Of a DNA stretch of 64,000 nt, positions 38,465 to 46,991 are shown piece after piece. The stretch lies in NCBI GenBank assembly GCA_004020545.1, contig SAQE01000007.1, forward strand, positions 105,258-169,257, written 5' to 3'. Source of the DNA: Mesorhizobium sp. (GTDB lineage Bacteria > Pseudomonadota > Alphaproteobacteria > Rhizobiales > Rhizobiaceae). Below the pieces are notes generated by a model. That model did no database searches and had not been told where the DNA came from. It saw only the letters and a list, made by a program, of their open reading frames with translations. The number at the start of each line of letters is the position of its first letter. The stretch's first letter is position 1. Both the position numbers and the translations under genes were made by a program.

Positions 38465-39331
38465 TCAGTAGACGGTCTTGATGTCGGTTTCGGTCCTCGA
38501 GAAGACCTCGTCCGGCACGAAGAAGTCGCCCGCCAGCGGACCCTTGGCGCCCGGTGCATAGATGGAAAAATCTGTGACGCCTTCGGCGCGCAGCACCTCC
38601 TCGTCGATGTAGAAATTGCCCGTCGCCTCGCGCGACGGACGCAGGAAGATCGCATGCGCCGCATCGGCCATGATGTCGGGCGAACGGCTCATCGCCGCCA
38701 CCGTCGCGCCGCCCAGAAGATTGCGCACCGCAGCCGTGTCGATCGTCGAGATCGGCCACAGCGAATTGACGGCGATGCCGGCTCCAGCGAACTCGGCGCT
38801 CATGCCAAGCGTGCACATCGACATGCCGAACTTGGCCATGGTGTAGGCGACGTGGTTCTTGAACCATTTGGCCTTCATGTCGAGCGGCGGCGCCAGATTC
38901 AGGATGTGAGGATTCTTGGCCAACTTCAGGTGCGGAATGCACATTTTGGAGACCAGGAAGGTGCCGCGCGTGTTGATCTGGTGCATCAGGTCGTAGCGCT
39001 TCATGTCGGTTTCCAGCGTGCCGGTGAGCTGGATGGCGCTGGCATTGTTGACGCAGACGTCGATGCCGCCGAACCGCTCGACGGTTTTTGCCACCGCATC
39101 GGCGACCTGCCCTTCGTCGCGGATGTCGCAGAGCACCGGCAGCGCCTTGCCGCCGGCTTTTTCGATCTCTTCGGCCGCGCTGTAGATCGTGCCTGGCAGT
39201 TTCGGATGCGGCTCGGCGGTCTTGGCCGCAATCGTCACGTTGGCGCCGTCGCGCGCCGCGCGCAGCGCGATCGCCAGCCCGATGCCGCGCGATCCGCCCG
39301 AGATGAACAGCGTCTTTCCCTTGAGCGACAT
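38465..39331 (-). CDS. Short-chain dehydrogenase/reductase (HSDL2-like)
   Basis: A 288-aa NAD(P)-dependent oxidoreductase. The cofactor motif TGxxxGxG appears as FISGGSRGIGLAIAL near the N-terminus. The NNAS motif is VCVNNASAIQL and the active-site Tyr and Lys are YTMAKFGMS. The sequence pattern (KTAEPHPKLPGTIYSAAEEI) resembles hydroxysteroid dehydrogenase-like 2 proteins; the true substrate is unknown. The ATG at 39331 with GGAGG 6 nt upstream is preferred over 39373. Confidence 0.92.
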   Translation of the reverse strand: MSLKGKTLFISGGSRGIGLAIALRAARDGANVTIAAKTAEPHPKLPGTIYSAAEEIEKAGGKALPVLCDIRDEGQVADAVAKTVERFGGIDVCVNNASAIQLTGTLETDMKRYDLMHQINTRGTFLVSKMCIPHLKLAKNPHILNLAPPLDMKAKWFKNHVAYTMAKFGMSMCTLGMSAEFAGAGIAVNSLWPISTIDTAAVRNLLGGATVAAMSRSPDIMADAAHAIFLRPSREATGNFYIDEEVLRAEGVTDFSIYAPGAKGPLAGDFFVPDEVFSRTETDIKTVY

Positions 39332-39465
39332 CTTTGCCTCCCTGTCTTGGTGGAGTGCGATCCTTGCCTGCACCGACCCGTGGACACAAGGGTCCGTGCA
39401 TCCAGTCCGTGGTGACGCAGCGGAGCCTCGCCACCTTGCGCCCGCCCGCGCGAAAGGAGTATATA

Positions 39466-39491
39466 TGCTATACTATAAGGTAGAATATAGA
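39466..39491 (+). promoter_or_regulatory. AT-rich likely vapBC operator/start region
   Basis: An AT-rich imperfect inverted repeat (CTATACTATAAGGTAGAATA region) between the ribosome binding site AAAGGAG (39453-39459) and the antitoxin ATG. It may be an autoregulatory VapBC operator. The same AAAGGAG could instead serve an in-frame ATG at 39465, adding nine residues to the antitoxin. Confidence 0.35.
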
Positions 39492-39758
39492 ATGGCGCTG
39501 TCGATCAAGAATACGGAAGTCGAGCGATTGGCGCGGGAGCTTGCCCGCCGCCGTCGCGTATCCGTAACCGAAGCGATCCGCCAGTCGCTCGCGCGCGAAG
39601 TCGCGCGTGAGTGGATGGTGCCTCGCGACGAGAGCAGCGACCTTTTCCAACGCCTGATGGCGATTTCGGACAGGGCCGCGCAGATTCCGAAACGGGAAAA
39701 TGCGATGACCGAGGATGAGATCCTCGGCTACGACGAACTTGGAATCCCGACGCGATGA
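39492..39758 (+). CDS. VapB-type antitoxin
   Basis: An 88-aa antitoxin whose start MALSIKNTEVERLARELARR is the classic opening of the PSK/VapB transcription-factor-like family. It is followed by the DNA-binding turn RVSVTEAIRQSL. The C-terminal part (RENAMTEDEILGYDELGIPT) would wrap the toxin. An in-frame ATG at 39465 has a better ribosome binding site, so a longer form is possible. Its stop overlaps the toxin start by 4 nt (ATGA), the usual coupled arrangement. Confidence 0.9.
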   Translation: MALSIKNTEVERLARELARRRRVSVTEAIRQSLAREVAREWMVPRDESSDLFQRLMAISDRAAQIPKRENAMTEDEILGYDELGIPTR

Positions 39759-40144
39759 TCATCGACTCGTCGGCCCTGGTGGCGATCCTCCGCGCCGAGC
39801 CGGGCCATGACCGTTTCGTGCGGGCGATCACCGATGCCGCAAGACGGTTGATTGCTGCGCCAACCCTCCTCGAAACCAGCATGGTGCTCGCCGGCGGATG
39901 GCAGGACGAAATCCTGGACCGCCTCGATGCCTTCCTGCGCACGGCTTCTGTCGAGACCATCGCCTTTAGTGCCGACCACGCCGCCGTCGCGCGCCAGGCC
40001 TTCCTGCGCTACGGCAAGGGCCGGCATCCGGCGGCGTTGAACTTCGGCGACTGCATCGCCTATGCAACGGCGCGGCTCGAAGCGATGCCGTTGCTGTTCA
40101 AGGGTGATGATTTCCGGCTGACCGACATTGAACCGGCAATTTGA
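39755..40144 (+). CDS. VapC-type PIN-domain ribonuclease toxin
   Basis: A 129-aa PIN-domain toxin. Acidic metal-binding residues are seen at MIIDSSALVAILRAEPGH (first Asp), in the TLLETSMVLAG helix (Glu), and at LNFGDCIAYATARLEAMPLL (Asp). LLFKGDDFRLTDI is the typical C-terminal end. It should cleave RNA when released from the antitoxin. It overlaps the antitoxin gene by 4 nt and ends convergently with the LuxR-type gene. Confidence 0.92.
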   Translation: MIIDSSALVAILRAEPGHDRFVRAITDAARRLIAAPTLLETSMVLAGGWQDEILDRLDAFLRTASVETIAFSADHAAVARQAFLRYGKGRHPAALNFGDCIAYATARLEAMPLLFKGDDFRLTDIEPAI

Positions 40145-40153
40145 CGGGACAGT

Positions 40154-40813
40154 TCAAACCAGAACCAGTCCCTGCCGCATGGCGATCGCGATCGCATCGG
40201 TGCGGTTGGCGGCGCCGAGCTTGATCAGGATCGCGGCGACGTGGAACTTCGCCGTGTGCACCGAAATGTTGAGCCGCCTGGCGATCACCTTGTTGGGCGC
40301 GCCTTCCGCCAGCAGGGCCAGCACCTCGGCCTCGCGCGGCGACAACGCCGCGCGGACCTGGTTGTCGTCGGGCGCTTCCTCTTCCAACAACTCACCGTGG
40401 AAATCGCCTCGCGCGGCACCTTCTGGAGACCCGCCACGAGTAACGCGATAGCCGGACGCCGCCAACCGCGCCGCGGCGGCGACCAGCAGGCCATCCGCGG
40501 AGAACGGCAGCACGGCGAGCACATTGCCGGGCGGCTGTTCGCGGCGGGTGCGCCGGGAAAGCAGAACGGCAGGCGTATTCGAAACAATGGCCCGGCTTTC
40601 CAAAGCCGCCTCATCGATCACGGCGACGTCCGCTGTCTGACCGGCGCTGCTTTCGCCAAACGCCGGCAGCAGGTCGTCGCTGGCGCCAAGCGCATCGGCC
40701 AGTTGCTCGGCGCGCTCAGCATCGCCGAGCGCGATCAGCACCGTCAGCCGGTGGGTTGCCGGCTCCGGTCTCGCAATCGTTTGTGTCGCGTTGCCCGGCA
40801 TCGACCCTCTCAC
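40154..40813 (-). CDS. LuxR/NarL-type transcription regulator
   Basis: A 219-aa protein with an N-terminal receiver-like region (residues about 20-110, LTVLIALGDAERAEQLADAL, with a possible Asp in VAVIDEAAL) and a C-terminal LuxR helix-turn-helix. The HTH is LSPREAEVLALLAEGAPNKV followed by IARRLNISVHTAKFHVAAIL. The GTG start at 40813 overlaps the upstream protease-like gene's stop by 4 nt (GTGA), so the two are coupled; an ATG at 40801 is the alternative. The receiver lacks the full acidic set, so it may act without phosphorylation. Confidence 0.85.
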   Translation of the reverse strand: MRGSMPGNATQTIARPEPATHRLTVLIALGDAERAEQLADALGASDDLLPAFGESSAGQTADVAVIDEAALESRAIVSNTPAVLLSRRTRREQPPGNVLAVLPFSADGLLVAAAARLAASGYRVTRGGSPEGAARGDFHGELLEEEAPDDNQVRAALSPREAEVLALLAEGAPNKVIARRLNISVHTAKFHVAAILIKLGAANRTDAIAIAMRQGLVLV

Positions 40814-41685
40814 CTCAGCGGCTTCTCGCCGATGGTGATCGAAACGTCGCGCTCAGCGCCGCCGCTCATGATCCTGAGCGTCACGGTCGCGCCGGCACTG
40901 TCCGGCCCGAGCTTGCGGATCAATTCGCGCGGCCCATGCACCGCCTCGCCGTTCCAGGCGACGATGATGTCGCCGACATGCAGGCCGGCGCCCTTGGCCG
41001 GGCCGCTGTCGTCAAGGCTCATCACCATCGCGCCGTGGGTGTCGCCGTTGCGGATCGGATGCAGCCCGGCGCCGAGATAGCCGCGCGCGACATGGCCCTT
41101 TTCGCGCAGCGTCGCCACTGCCCGCTCGATCGTCTCATAGGGCATGACCAGCGCCCGCCGCCGCGGCCCGAACAGCAGCATGCCGATCAGGCCGCCCTTG
41201 GCGTCGAGCACCGGACCGCCCTCGAAGCGGCCGCCGGTATTGATGGCGAGATTGATGCGCCGGTCGATGGTGCCGCCGCGCATCGAGCGCCAGGCAGGCC
41301 CGACCTCGCCGACCGTGCCGAACACCGCAAGCGCAGCACCTTCGCTGCTGCCGACGGCAATCGCCACGTGGCCCGGACGCACGGCAGCGGCCTGAGGCAG
41401 TTGCGGCAGACCGGCCGGAGCGGAAGCCGGCTTCAGCAGGGCAACGCCCGTCGAAGGATCGCGGCCGACGAGTTCCGCCTTGACGGTTTCGCCGGAAGCC
41501 AGCGTCAGCTCGATCTCCTCGCCCGCTTCGACCGCCTCCTCGGCGGCGACGAAGTAGCCGTCCCGCCAGTGGAAGGCGCTGGCCGTGCGGTGGTGATGCG
41601 TTAGGAAGCTCGCCACCGCCGGAGCAGCGGCCGCCGCGACATCGGCAATGGCGTCGGAAAATGCGCTGAGGTTGAAGTTGCTCAT
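40810..41685 (-). CDS. Catalytically dead Deg/HtrA-like protein with PDZ domain
   Basis: A 291-aa trypsin-fold plus PDZ protein. The scaffold is clear (VKAELVGRDPSTGVALLKPA, then GGLIGMLLFGPRRRAL, and a PDZ with GLHVGDIIVAWNGEAVHGPR). The three catalytic positions of its neighbour are replaced: the His motif NFHVV reads VAAEEAV, the Asp motif DPDTDIAL reads DPSTGVAL, and the Ser motif GNSGGP reads GRFEGGP. It should bind but not cut. The start at 41685 has CCAGGAG upstream. It is in an operon with the LuxR-type gene and diverges from the active protease. Confidence 0.85.
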   Translation of the reverse strand: MSNFNLSAFSDAIADVAAAAAPAVASFLTHHHRTASAFHWRDGYFVAAEEAVEAGEEIELTLASGETVKAELVGRDPSTGVALLKPASAPAGLPQLPQAAAVRPGHVAIAVGSSEGAALAVFGTVGEVGPAWRSMRGGTIDRRINLAINTGGRFEGGPVLDAKGGLIGMLLFGPRRRALVMPYETIERAVATLREKGHVARGYLGAGLHPIRNGDTHGAMVMSLDDSGPAKGAGLHVGDIIVAWNGEAVHGPRELIRKLGPDSAGATVTLRIMSGGAERDVSITIGEKPLR

Positions 41686-41912
41686 GTCAATCATCTCCTG
41701 GGTTCTGTGACCCAGATATCGCTCCATGACGCGTCCGCTGGTACTCGCCTGACGGCTAGTCGGCTGCCGGACTGGCCATGTGGTCAGGTCGCGGCAAATG
41801 CTGCCGCTCCGCACATATAGTGCGTGTCGCCCAAAAGTGCCGCGCGGTTTTGGGGAAACGGCACCCACACAAGAAGAAGTATCCTTTCGCCACATCACAC
41901 GGGAGCCCGCCG

Positions 41913-42860
41913 ATGGCCTTCGCCGCCGAAAAACTCCAATCCGATGACGCCCTGCTCGATGCCTATTCGGCCACAGTCGCCGATGCCGTCGATCGCATCG
42001 GCCCAGCCGTGTGTCGCATCGAGCGCATCGGCGCCGGCGGCCATGGCTCCGGCTTCGTCATCGCCCAGGACGGGCTGGTCGTCACCAACTTCCATGTCGT
42101 CGGCGACGCGCGCGCCGTGCGGGTTACGATGCCGGACGGCGCCGCGCGCGAGGGCCATGTGCTGGGCCGCGATCCCGACACCGACATCGCACTGGTGCGC
42201 GCCGACGGCAGCTTCGCCGACGTCGCACCGCTCGGCGATTCCAAGCGCCTGCGCCGCGGCCAGATCGCGATCGCGATCGGCAATCCGCTCGGCTTTGAAT
42301 GGACCGTCACCGCCGGCGTCGTCTCCGCGCTCGGCCGTTCGATGCGTGCCTCGACCGGCAGGCTGATCGACGACGTCATCCAGACCGATGCCGCGCTCAA
42401 CCCCGGAAATTCCGGCGGGCCGCTGGTGTCGTCGTCGGGCGAAGTGATGGGCGTCAACACCGCCATGATCCACGGCGCGCAGGGCATCGCCTTCGCGGTC
42501 GCCTCCAACACCGCCAATTTCGTCATCTCCGAGATCATCCGCTTCGGCCGTGTGCGCCGCGCCTTCATAGGTGTTTCGGCCGACACGACCAACCTGCCGC
42601 GCCGGGCAGCGCTGCTCTCGCAGGTCTCGACCAACACGGCCGTGCGTCTGCGCAGCGTCGAGAAGAACGGCCCCGCCGCGAAGGCGGGCCTGAAGGAAGG
42701 CGACATCATCGCCGCTATCGACGGCCGGCCGGTCACCGGCGTCGACGACCTCGTGCGCATGCTCGATGCCGAGCGCATCGGCCGCGAGACGCTTTGCACC
42801 GTCGTGCGCCGCAGCGGCGTCAGCCAGGTGGTGGTGACGCCGGTGGCGCGGAACAGCTAG
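41913..42860 (+). CDS. Deg/HtrA-type trypsin-like serine protease with PDZ domain
   Basis: A 315-aa S1C-family protease. The catalytic triad is intact: His in VVTNFHVVGD, Asp in GRDPDTDIALV and Ser in ALNPGNSGGPLVS. A C-terminal PDZ domain (PAAKAGLKEGDIIAAIDGRP) follows. No signal peptide is visible, so it may be cytoplasmic or use another route. The ATG at 41913 has GGGAG 8 nt upstream. It diverges from the inactive paralogue at 40810-41685, suggesting gene duplication with one copy kept as a regulator or adaptor. Confidence 0.93.
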   Translation: MAFAAEKLQSDDALLDAYSATVADAVDRIGPAVCRIERIGAGGHGSGFVIAQDGLVVTNFHVVGDARAVRVTMPDGAAREGHVLGRDPDTDIALVRADGSFADVAPLGDSKRLRRGQIAIAIGNPLGFEWTVTAGVVSALGRSMRASTGRLIDDVIQTDAALNPGNSGGPLVSSSGEVMGVNTAMIHGAQGIAFAVASNTANFVISEIIRFGRVRRAFIGVSADTTNLPRRAALLSQVSTNTAVRLRSVEKNGPAAKAGLKEGDIIAAIDGRPVTGVDDLVRMLDAERIGRETLCTVVRRSGVSQVVVTPVARNS

Positions 42861-42882
42861 GCGGCCGGTCATCGGCTATCGT

Positions 42883-43308
42883 CTAGCTGGCCGCCGATCG
42901 CTCGACAAACTGCGCCCGAAATTCGGGGCTCGGCGGGATCGGCTTGATGACGTCGATCAGCACGCCGTTGGGGTCCTTGGTGATGAAATGGCGCTGGCCG
43001 AAGGGCTCGTCGCGCAGCGTCCGCAGGATCGGCAGGCCAGCAGCAACCGCGCGCTCATAGACCGCGTCGGGATCGCGGACTTCGAAATTGATGAGCAGGC
43101 CGGACGTGCGTCCTCGCCCCTCTTGCGGGATCGTCTCATGGTCGCCCTGCACGATGCCGAGATTGACGCGCCTGTCCTCGCTGGAGCGCAGATGCACATA
43201 CCAGTCGCTTTCAAACAGCGGCTCGAAGCGGAAGTGCTCGACGTAGAAGGCCGCCGTACCGGCGACATCACCCGTCATCAGCACCGGATAGTAGCTCGTC
43301 GTCTTCAT
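42883..43308 (-). CDS. VOC-superfamily (glyoxalase/bleomycin-resistance-like) protein
   Basis: A 141-aa vicinal-oxygen-chelate protein. Typical features are [20 protein letters not shown] at the N-terminus, [20 protein letters not shown] in the middle and [19 protein letters not shown] at the end, where metal-ligand positions sit. The substrate is unknown. It diverges from the TetR gene across a short region with two copies of a 17-bp palindrome, so it is very probably the TetR target. The reverse ORF continues upstream but the ATG at 43308 has a GGAGAAGGAAAG site. Confidence 0.88.
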   Translation of the reverse strand: MKTTSYYPVLMTGDVAGTAAFYVEHFRFEPLFESDWYVHLRSSEDRRVNLGIVQGDHETIPQEGRGRTSGLLINFEVRDPDAVYERAVAAGLPILRTLRDEPFGQRHFITKDPNGVLIDVIKPIPPSPEFRAQFVERSAAS

Positions 43309-43329
43309 CTTTCCTTCTCCTCTCGCATA

Positions 43330-43374
43330 ACATACAGTCTGTATGTAAATGCAAATAACATACAGGCTGCATGT
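43330..43374. promoter_or_regulatory. Duplicated TetR-type operator
   Basis: Two copies of a 17-bp inverted repeat: ACATACAGTCTGTATGT at 43330-43346 and ACATACAGGCTGCATGT at 43358-43374, centred 28 bp apart. They lie between the divergent VOC and TetR genes. The second copy abuts the TetR start codon, which fits autoregulation and control of the VOC gene. Confidence 0.85.
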
Positions 43375-44001
43375 ATGCAACAGGACTCCAGGCGCCGCTC
43401 CAACCGTGATCGCACCGAGGCGACGCGCGCTGATCTGATCCGCGCGGCGCGAAGACTGTTCACCGAAAAATCCTATGCCGAGACCGGCACGCCGGAAATC
43501 GTCGCGGCAGCCGGCGTGACGCGCGGGGCGCTCTATCATCACTTTGCCGACAAGCAGGCGCTGTTTGCCGCTGTCGTCGAGCAGGAAGCGGCGGCGGTGG
43601 CGGCCGAGATCGATCATGCTTCGCCGCCCTCGTTCTCGGCCCGCGACGCCTTGATCGCCGGCTCGGACGCCTATCTCGCGGCGATGCGCGCGCCTGGCCG
43701 TACACGGCTTTTGCTGCTCGATGGACCGGCCGTGCTCGGCCGTGCCGCCATGGACGAGATCGACAACCGCCACGGCAATCGCTCGCTGCGCGAGGGCCTC
43801 GTCGCGGCCATGCGCGCGCAGTCGATGACGAGGCTGCCGGTCGAAGCGCTGACCGCGCTGCTGGCCGCCGCCTTCGACCGGGCGGCCCTCGCCATAGAGG
43901 CCGGCGCGCCGGCTGAAGATTACCGCGCCGTGCTTATAGCGCTCATGGACGGCTTGTCTCCGGCCCCTCCTCCGTCCACACGCCCGGCTCCAGCTCGTTG
44001 A
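43375..44001 (+). CDS. TetR-family transcriptional regulator
   Basis: A 208-aa repressor. The N-terminal TetR helix-turn-helix is [20 protein letters not shown], then [20 protein letters not shown]. The ligand-binding C-terminal domain is helical and Ala-rich. The start at 43375 immediately follows the second operator copy. It probably represses itself and the divergent VOC gene. Its 3' end overlaps the convergent LysR gene by 59 nt. Confidence 0.93.
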   Translation: MQQDSRRRSNRDRTEATRADLIRAARRLFTEKSYAETGTPEIVAAAGVTRGALYHHFADKQALFAAVVEQEAAAVAAEIDHASPPSFSARDALIAGSDAYLAAMRAPGRTRLLLLDGPAVLGRAAMDEIDNRHGNRSLREGLVAAMRAQSMTRLPVEALTALLAAAFDRAALAIEAGAPAEDYRAVLIALMDGLSPAPPPSTRPAPAR

Positions 44002-44890
44002 AGCAGCCGAGCTGCCGTTTGAACTCATCGATCAGCCAGGATGCCGCCGGCTTCGGGCTGCGGTCGCTGCGATGCATGGCATAGAGCGGCGAGCGCACCT
44101 CGCGATAGGGTTCGAGATCGAGCTCGACCAGCCGGCCGCTGGCGAGATCGTCGGCAATCAGCCAGCGCGGCAGACCGCCCCAGCCAAGCCCCTCGCGCAT
44201 CAGCGCGTGCTTGGTGCGCACATCCGTCAATCGCCAGGTCCGATAGGCGAACACGCCGTAGTCGCGGCCGCGCGTCCGCTCCGACTGGTCGGAGACGACA
44301 AGCTGGATATGCTCGCGCAGATCCTCGACGGCAATGGGACCCGGCAGTTTCGCCAGCGGATGATCGGGAGCCGCCGCCGGCACCAGCGAGGTGAAGCCGA
44401 TGCGCAACAGGTTGACATCGGCTTCGCCTATCAGCCCGCCGAAGCCCAGGTCCACCTGGCCATTGACGACCTGATCGACGATCAGGCCGAGCGAGCCGAT
44501 ATAAAGCCGCAACATCACCGCCGGGAACTGAGCCTCGAAGGCCTTGAGCACCCGCACGAGCGCCGGCGACGGCAGCGCCACATCGACCGATATCGCGACT
44601 TCCGCCTCCAGCCCTTGCCGATAGCCGTCGGCGCGCGAGCGGATGCGCTGCAAGACGCCGATCATGCGCCGCGCGTCCTCCAGCATCGCCTTGCCGACAT
44701 CGGTCAGCTGCGGTTCGCGCACGCCTTCGCGCTCGAACAGTTTCAGGCCGAGCTGCGCTTCGAGATTGGCGATGCCGTAGCTCACCACCGACTGCGCCCG
44801 GTTGAGCTTGCGCCCCGCGGCCGAGAAACTGCCGGTGTCGGCCACCGCCACCAGGATCTGCAATTGGTCGAGCGTCGGATTGGGCTGCAT
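43943..44890 (-). CDS. LysR-family transcriptional regulator
   Basis: A 315-aa LysR-type regulator. The winged helix-turn-helix is [20 protein letters not shown], then [21 protein letters not shown] substrate-binding domain follows ([20 protein letters not shown] onward). The ATG at 44890 ([13 protein letters not shown]) is chosen over 44959 because it places the HTH at the usual distance. It diverges from azoR, which it probably controls in response to an electrophile or quinone-like signal. Confidence 0.92.
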   Translation of the reverse strand: MQPNPTLDQLQILVAVADTGSFSAAGRKLNRAQSVVSYGIANLEAQLGLKLFEREGVREPQLTDVGKAMLEDARRMIGVLQRIRSRADGYRQGLEAEVAISVDVALPSPALVRVLKAFEAQFPAVMLRLYIGSLGLIVDQVVNGQVDLGFGGLIGEADVNLLRIGFTSLVPAAAPDHPLAKLPGPIAVEDLREHIQLVVSDQSERTRGRDYGVFAYRTWRLTDVRTKHALMREGLGWGGLPRWLIADDLASGRLVELDLEPYREVRSPLYAMHRSDRSPKPAASWLIDEFKRQLGCFNELEPGVWTEEGPETSRP

Positions 44891-45002
44891 GATCAATCCA
44901 TATTCTAGATGGATACCATGCAAATTATACCAGTTTTCCAGATGAGGCGGCAATCCCATATCGGCGGGGAAAGTTTCAATTCAACCCCAAGGGGACACCG
45001 CC

Positions 45003-45641
45003 ATGTCTATTCTGCTTGTTACGTCCAGCCCGCGCGGCGCTGCTTCGCATTCGACCCGCGTCGCCACCGACCTTGCTCAGAAGCTGGTTGCTGCCGATCC
45101 GTCGAACACGCTTGTCGTGCGCGATCTGGTTGCCAACCCGCTGCCGCACATCGACCCCGACTATGCCACCGGCATCTATACGCCAGCCGAAGCCCGCACC
45201 CCGCGTCAGGCGGAAGTCGTCGGGGTTTCCGACGCCGTGCTCGACGAGCTCTTTGCCGCCGACACCGTGATCCTCGCCACCGGCTTCATCAACTTCAACA
45301 TTTCCTCGACGTTGAAGTCGTGGGTCGATCACGTCGCCCGCTCGGGCAAGACCTTTGCTTACGGTGAGAACGGCCCGAAGGGCCTCGTCAGCGGCAAGAA
45401 GGTCTACATCGTGCTCGCTTCCGGCGGCATCTATTCGGAAGGCGCCGCGGTGCAGATGGATCACGCCATCCCCTATCTGCGCAGCGTGCTCGCCTTCCTG
45501 GGCATGACCAATGTCGAGGTCATCCGCGTCGAAGGCGTCGGCATGGGCGCCGACGCGGTCACCGCAGCGCTCGCCAAGGCGAACGCCAAGGTCGACACGA
45601 TCGTCGCCGCGGCCAGCGATGCCGTCGCCGCTGCGGCATAG
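45003..45641 (+). CDS. azoR: FMN-dependent NADH:azo/quinone oxidoreductase
   Basis: A 212-aa flavodoxin-fold enzyme of the AzoR family, which reduces azo compounds and quinones with NADH. The FMN-binding start is MSILLVTSSPRGAASHSTRV. FINFNISSTLKSWVDHVARS gives the family PMYNFxxPxxLKxWID-like motif, and SGGIYSEG follows with the conserved Gly-Gly-Xaa-Tyr. A strong terminator follows. It diverges from a LysR regulator, a frequent pairing. Confidence 0.93.
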   Translation: MSILLVTSSPRGAASHSTRVATDLAQKLVAADPSNTLVVRDLVANPLPHIDPDYATGIYTPAEARTPRQAEVVGVSDAVLDELFAADTVILATGFINFNISSTLKSWVDHVARSGKTFAYGENGPKGLVSGKKVYIVLASGGIYSEGAAVQMDHAIPYLRSVLAFLGMTNVEVIRVEGVGMGADAVTAALAKANAKVDTIVAAASDAVAAAA

Positions 45642-45662
45642 TCCATTGTTCTGGTAGAAGAC

Positions 45663-45692
45663 AAAGGCAGGCGTCACCGGCGCCTGCCTTTT
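45663..45692 (+). terminator. Rho-independent terminator of azoR
   Basis: AAAGGCAGGCG (45663-45673) pairs with CGCCTGCCTTT (45681-45691), loop TCACCGG, followed by further T residues. It lies 22 nt after the azoR stop and between convergent genes, so it may act in both directions. Confidence 0.85.
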
Positions 45693-45725
45693 CATTTGCC
45701 GGTTATCCCGGATACCGGTCCGGCT

Positions 45726-46019
45726 TCAGCCGAACATCCTCTCGCCCTGCTCGTCGACGAGCTGGATGCCTTTCTTGATCGAGATGTCGACGGCATCGTC
45801 CAGCCCGGCGAAACGGTCGGCGCGAATGAAGCGATGCTCCTTCATCACGCCGTCCACTTCCTTCGAGACGACGCCGCAGGTCTGATACTGGCCATCCGCC
45901 TTGTAGGGCGTGGCGCTGATCAGAAATCCCTTGTGCTCGACCTGCTTTGTCGGCTTGGCGGCTCCGGACTCTGCCGCCTCGCCACCGCCGCCGCCGAAAA
46001 GACGTTTCAAAAAAGACAT
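45726..46019 (-). CDS. HlyU-family protein
   Basis: A 97-aa protein with the HlyU family pattern: VEHKGFLISATPYKADGQYQ, then TCGVVSKEVDGVMKEHRFIR and ADRFAGLDDAVDISIKKGIQ. The N-terminus MSFLKRLFGGGGGEA is a flexible linker. Vibrio HlyU is a hemolysin regulator, but rhizobial members are small stand-alone proteins of unknown role and this one lacks a visible helix-turn-helix. Confidence 0.88.
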   Translation of the reverse strand: MSFLKRLFGGGGGEAAESGAAKPTKQVEHKGFLISATPYKADGQYQTCGVVSKEVDGVMKEHRFIRADRFAGLDDAVDISIKKGIQLVDEQGERMFG

Positions 46020-46083
46020 AGCGCATCCTCCAACGGCAATCGTCCTGCATCACATAGCGTGTTGCAGGACGATTTTCACTACA

Positions 46084-46117
46084 GCATGATCCCGAAAACT
46101 GTGCAGCGGTTTTCGGG
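46084..46117. repeat. Dispersed palindromic repeat, half copy
   Basis: GCATGATCCCGAAAAC with the hairpin CCCGAAAAC/GTTTTCGGG (46091-46099 with 46109-46117), loop TGTGCAGCG. It is the core of the palindrome family at 4646-4694 and 37468-37512 but lacks the right-hand GATCATGC arm. Confidence 0.75.
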
Positions 46118-46161
46118 AACCCTTGGTTTGGCGATCAACAGCCGCCTCAAGCCTGCCCGGC

Positions 46162-46818
46162 TCAGCGGCGCGACAGGGCCTCGAGCGCCGCGGCGGCGTC
46201 TTCCAGGATGCTGATCGCCTCGGCCTGCTTGTCTTCCGGCGCGTCGACGATGTCGCTGAGCGCGGCGCGCAGCCGGTGGCGCAGCGCGCGGAAGCGGTCG
46301 CGCTTTTCATGGCGACCGCGCCGGCCACCGTCTTCACCGTCGTCGTTCCAGCCGAACCAGTCGCGCGCCTTGGCCATCTTGCGGCCGAAACGCTCGAGAT
46401 GGTCGAGCACGTTATCGATCATCTCGCGGTTTTCCTCGAGATGCGCCCTGCCGGCTTCGGTGATCGAAAACACCTTCTTGTTGCCTTCGCTGGACGAGAC
46501 GGCATAGCCCGCTTCCTCCAGAAAAGTCAGCGTCGGATAGACCACGCCCGGGCTTGGGCTGTATATGCCGCTGGTGCGCTCCTCCAGCGCCTTGATGATG
46601 TCGTAGCCGTGCCGCGGCGCCTCGGCCAGAAGCGAAAGCGTGATCAGCTTGAGGTCGCCGTCGGCCAGCATGCGGCCGGCGCGGAACATGTCGCCGGGGC
46701 CACCGCGACCCCCGCCGCGCATACCCTGCCCGAACGGCCCGAAGCCGCCGCCGCGGCCGCCGAAACGACCGGCCATATGCATGAACATGCGCTCGCCGAA
46801 ATGATTGTGTCTGTGCAT
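46162..46818 (-). CDS. PadR-family transcriptional regulator
   Basis: A 218-aa regulator. A Gly/Phe/Arg-rich N-terminal tail (MAGRFGGRGGGFGPFGQGM) precedes a PadR winged helix: LKLITLSLLAEAPRHGYDII, then ALEERTSGIYSPSPGVVYPT and FLEEAGYAVSSSEGNKKVFS. A C-terminal helical domain (residues about 130-218) follows. The promoter region to its right has repeats of an ATATATCTTACGAT motif, which suggests autoregulation. Confidence 0.93.
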   Translation of the reverse strand: MHRHNHFGERMFMHMAGRFGGRGGGFGPFGQGMRGGGRGGPGDMFRAGRMLADGDLKLITLSLLAEAPRHGYDIIKALEERTSGIYSPSPGVVYPTLTFLEEAGYAVSSSEGNKKVFSITEAGRAHLEENREMIDNVLDHLERFGRKMAKARDWFGWNDDGEDGGRRGRHEKRDRFRALRHRLRAALSDIVDAPEDKQAEAISILEDAAAALEALSRR

Positions 46819-46840
46819 GGATTGCTCCTTGAGTTATGTC

Positions 46841-46903
46841 TTACGATATATCTTAATTAGGTCGCGGCCGTCATGACGTCAAGATATATCTTACGATGTA
46901 TCT
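46841..46903. promoter_or_regulatory. Probable PadR operator repeats
   Basis: The motif TTACGATATATCTTA at 46841-46855 recurs as AAGATATATCTTACGATGTA from 46881, with the palindrome AAGATATATCTT at 46881-46892. AT-rich dyads of this kind upstream of a PadR gene are typical autoregulatory sites. Confidence 0.65.
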
Positions 46904-46991
46904 AAAAGCGCCGCCGGCTGGATTGATTTCATGCGAGCCAGCCCGGAACGCATCCCGGGCCTTGCCGGTAGAGCCCGCGAAGATAATCCAG

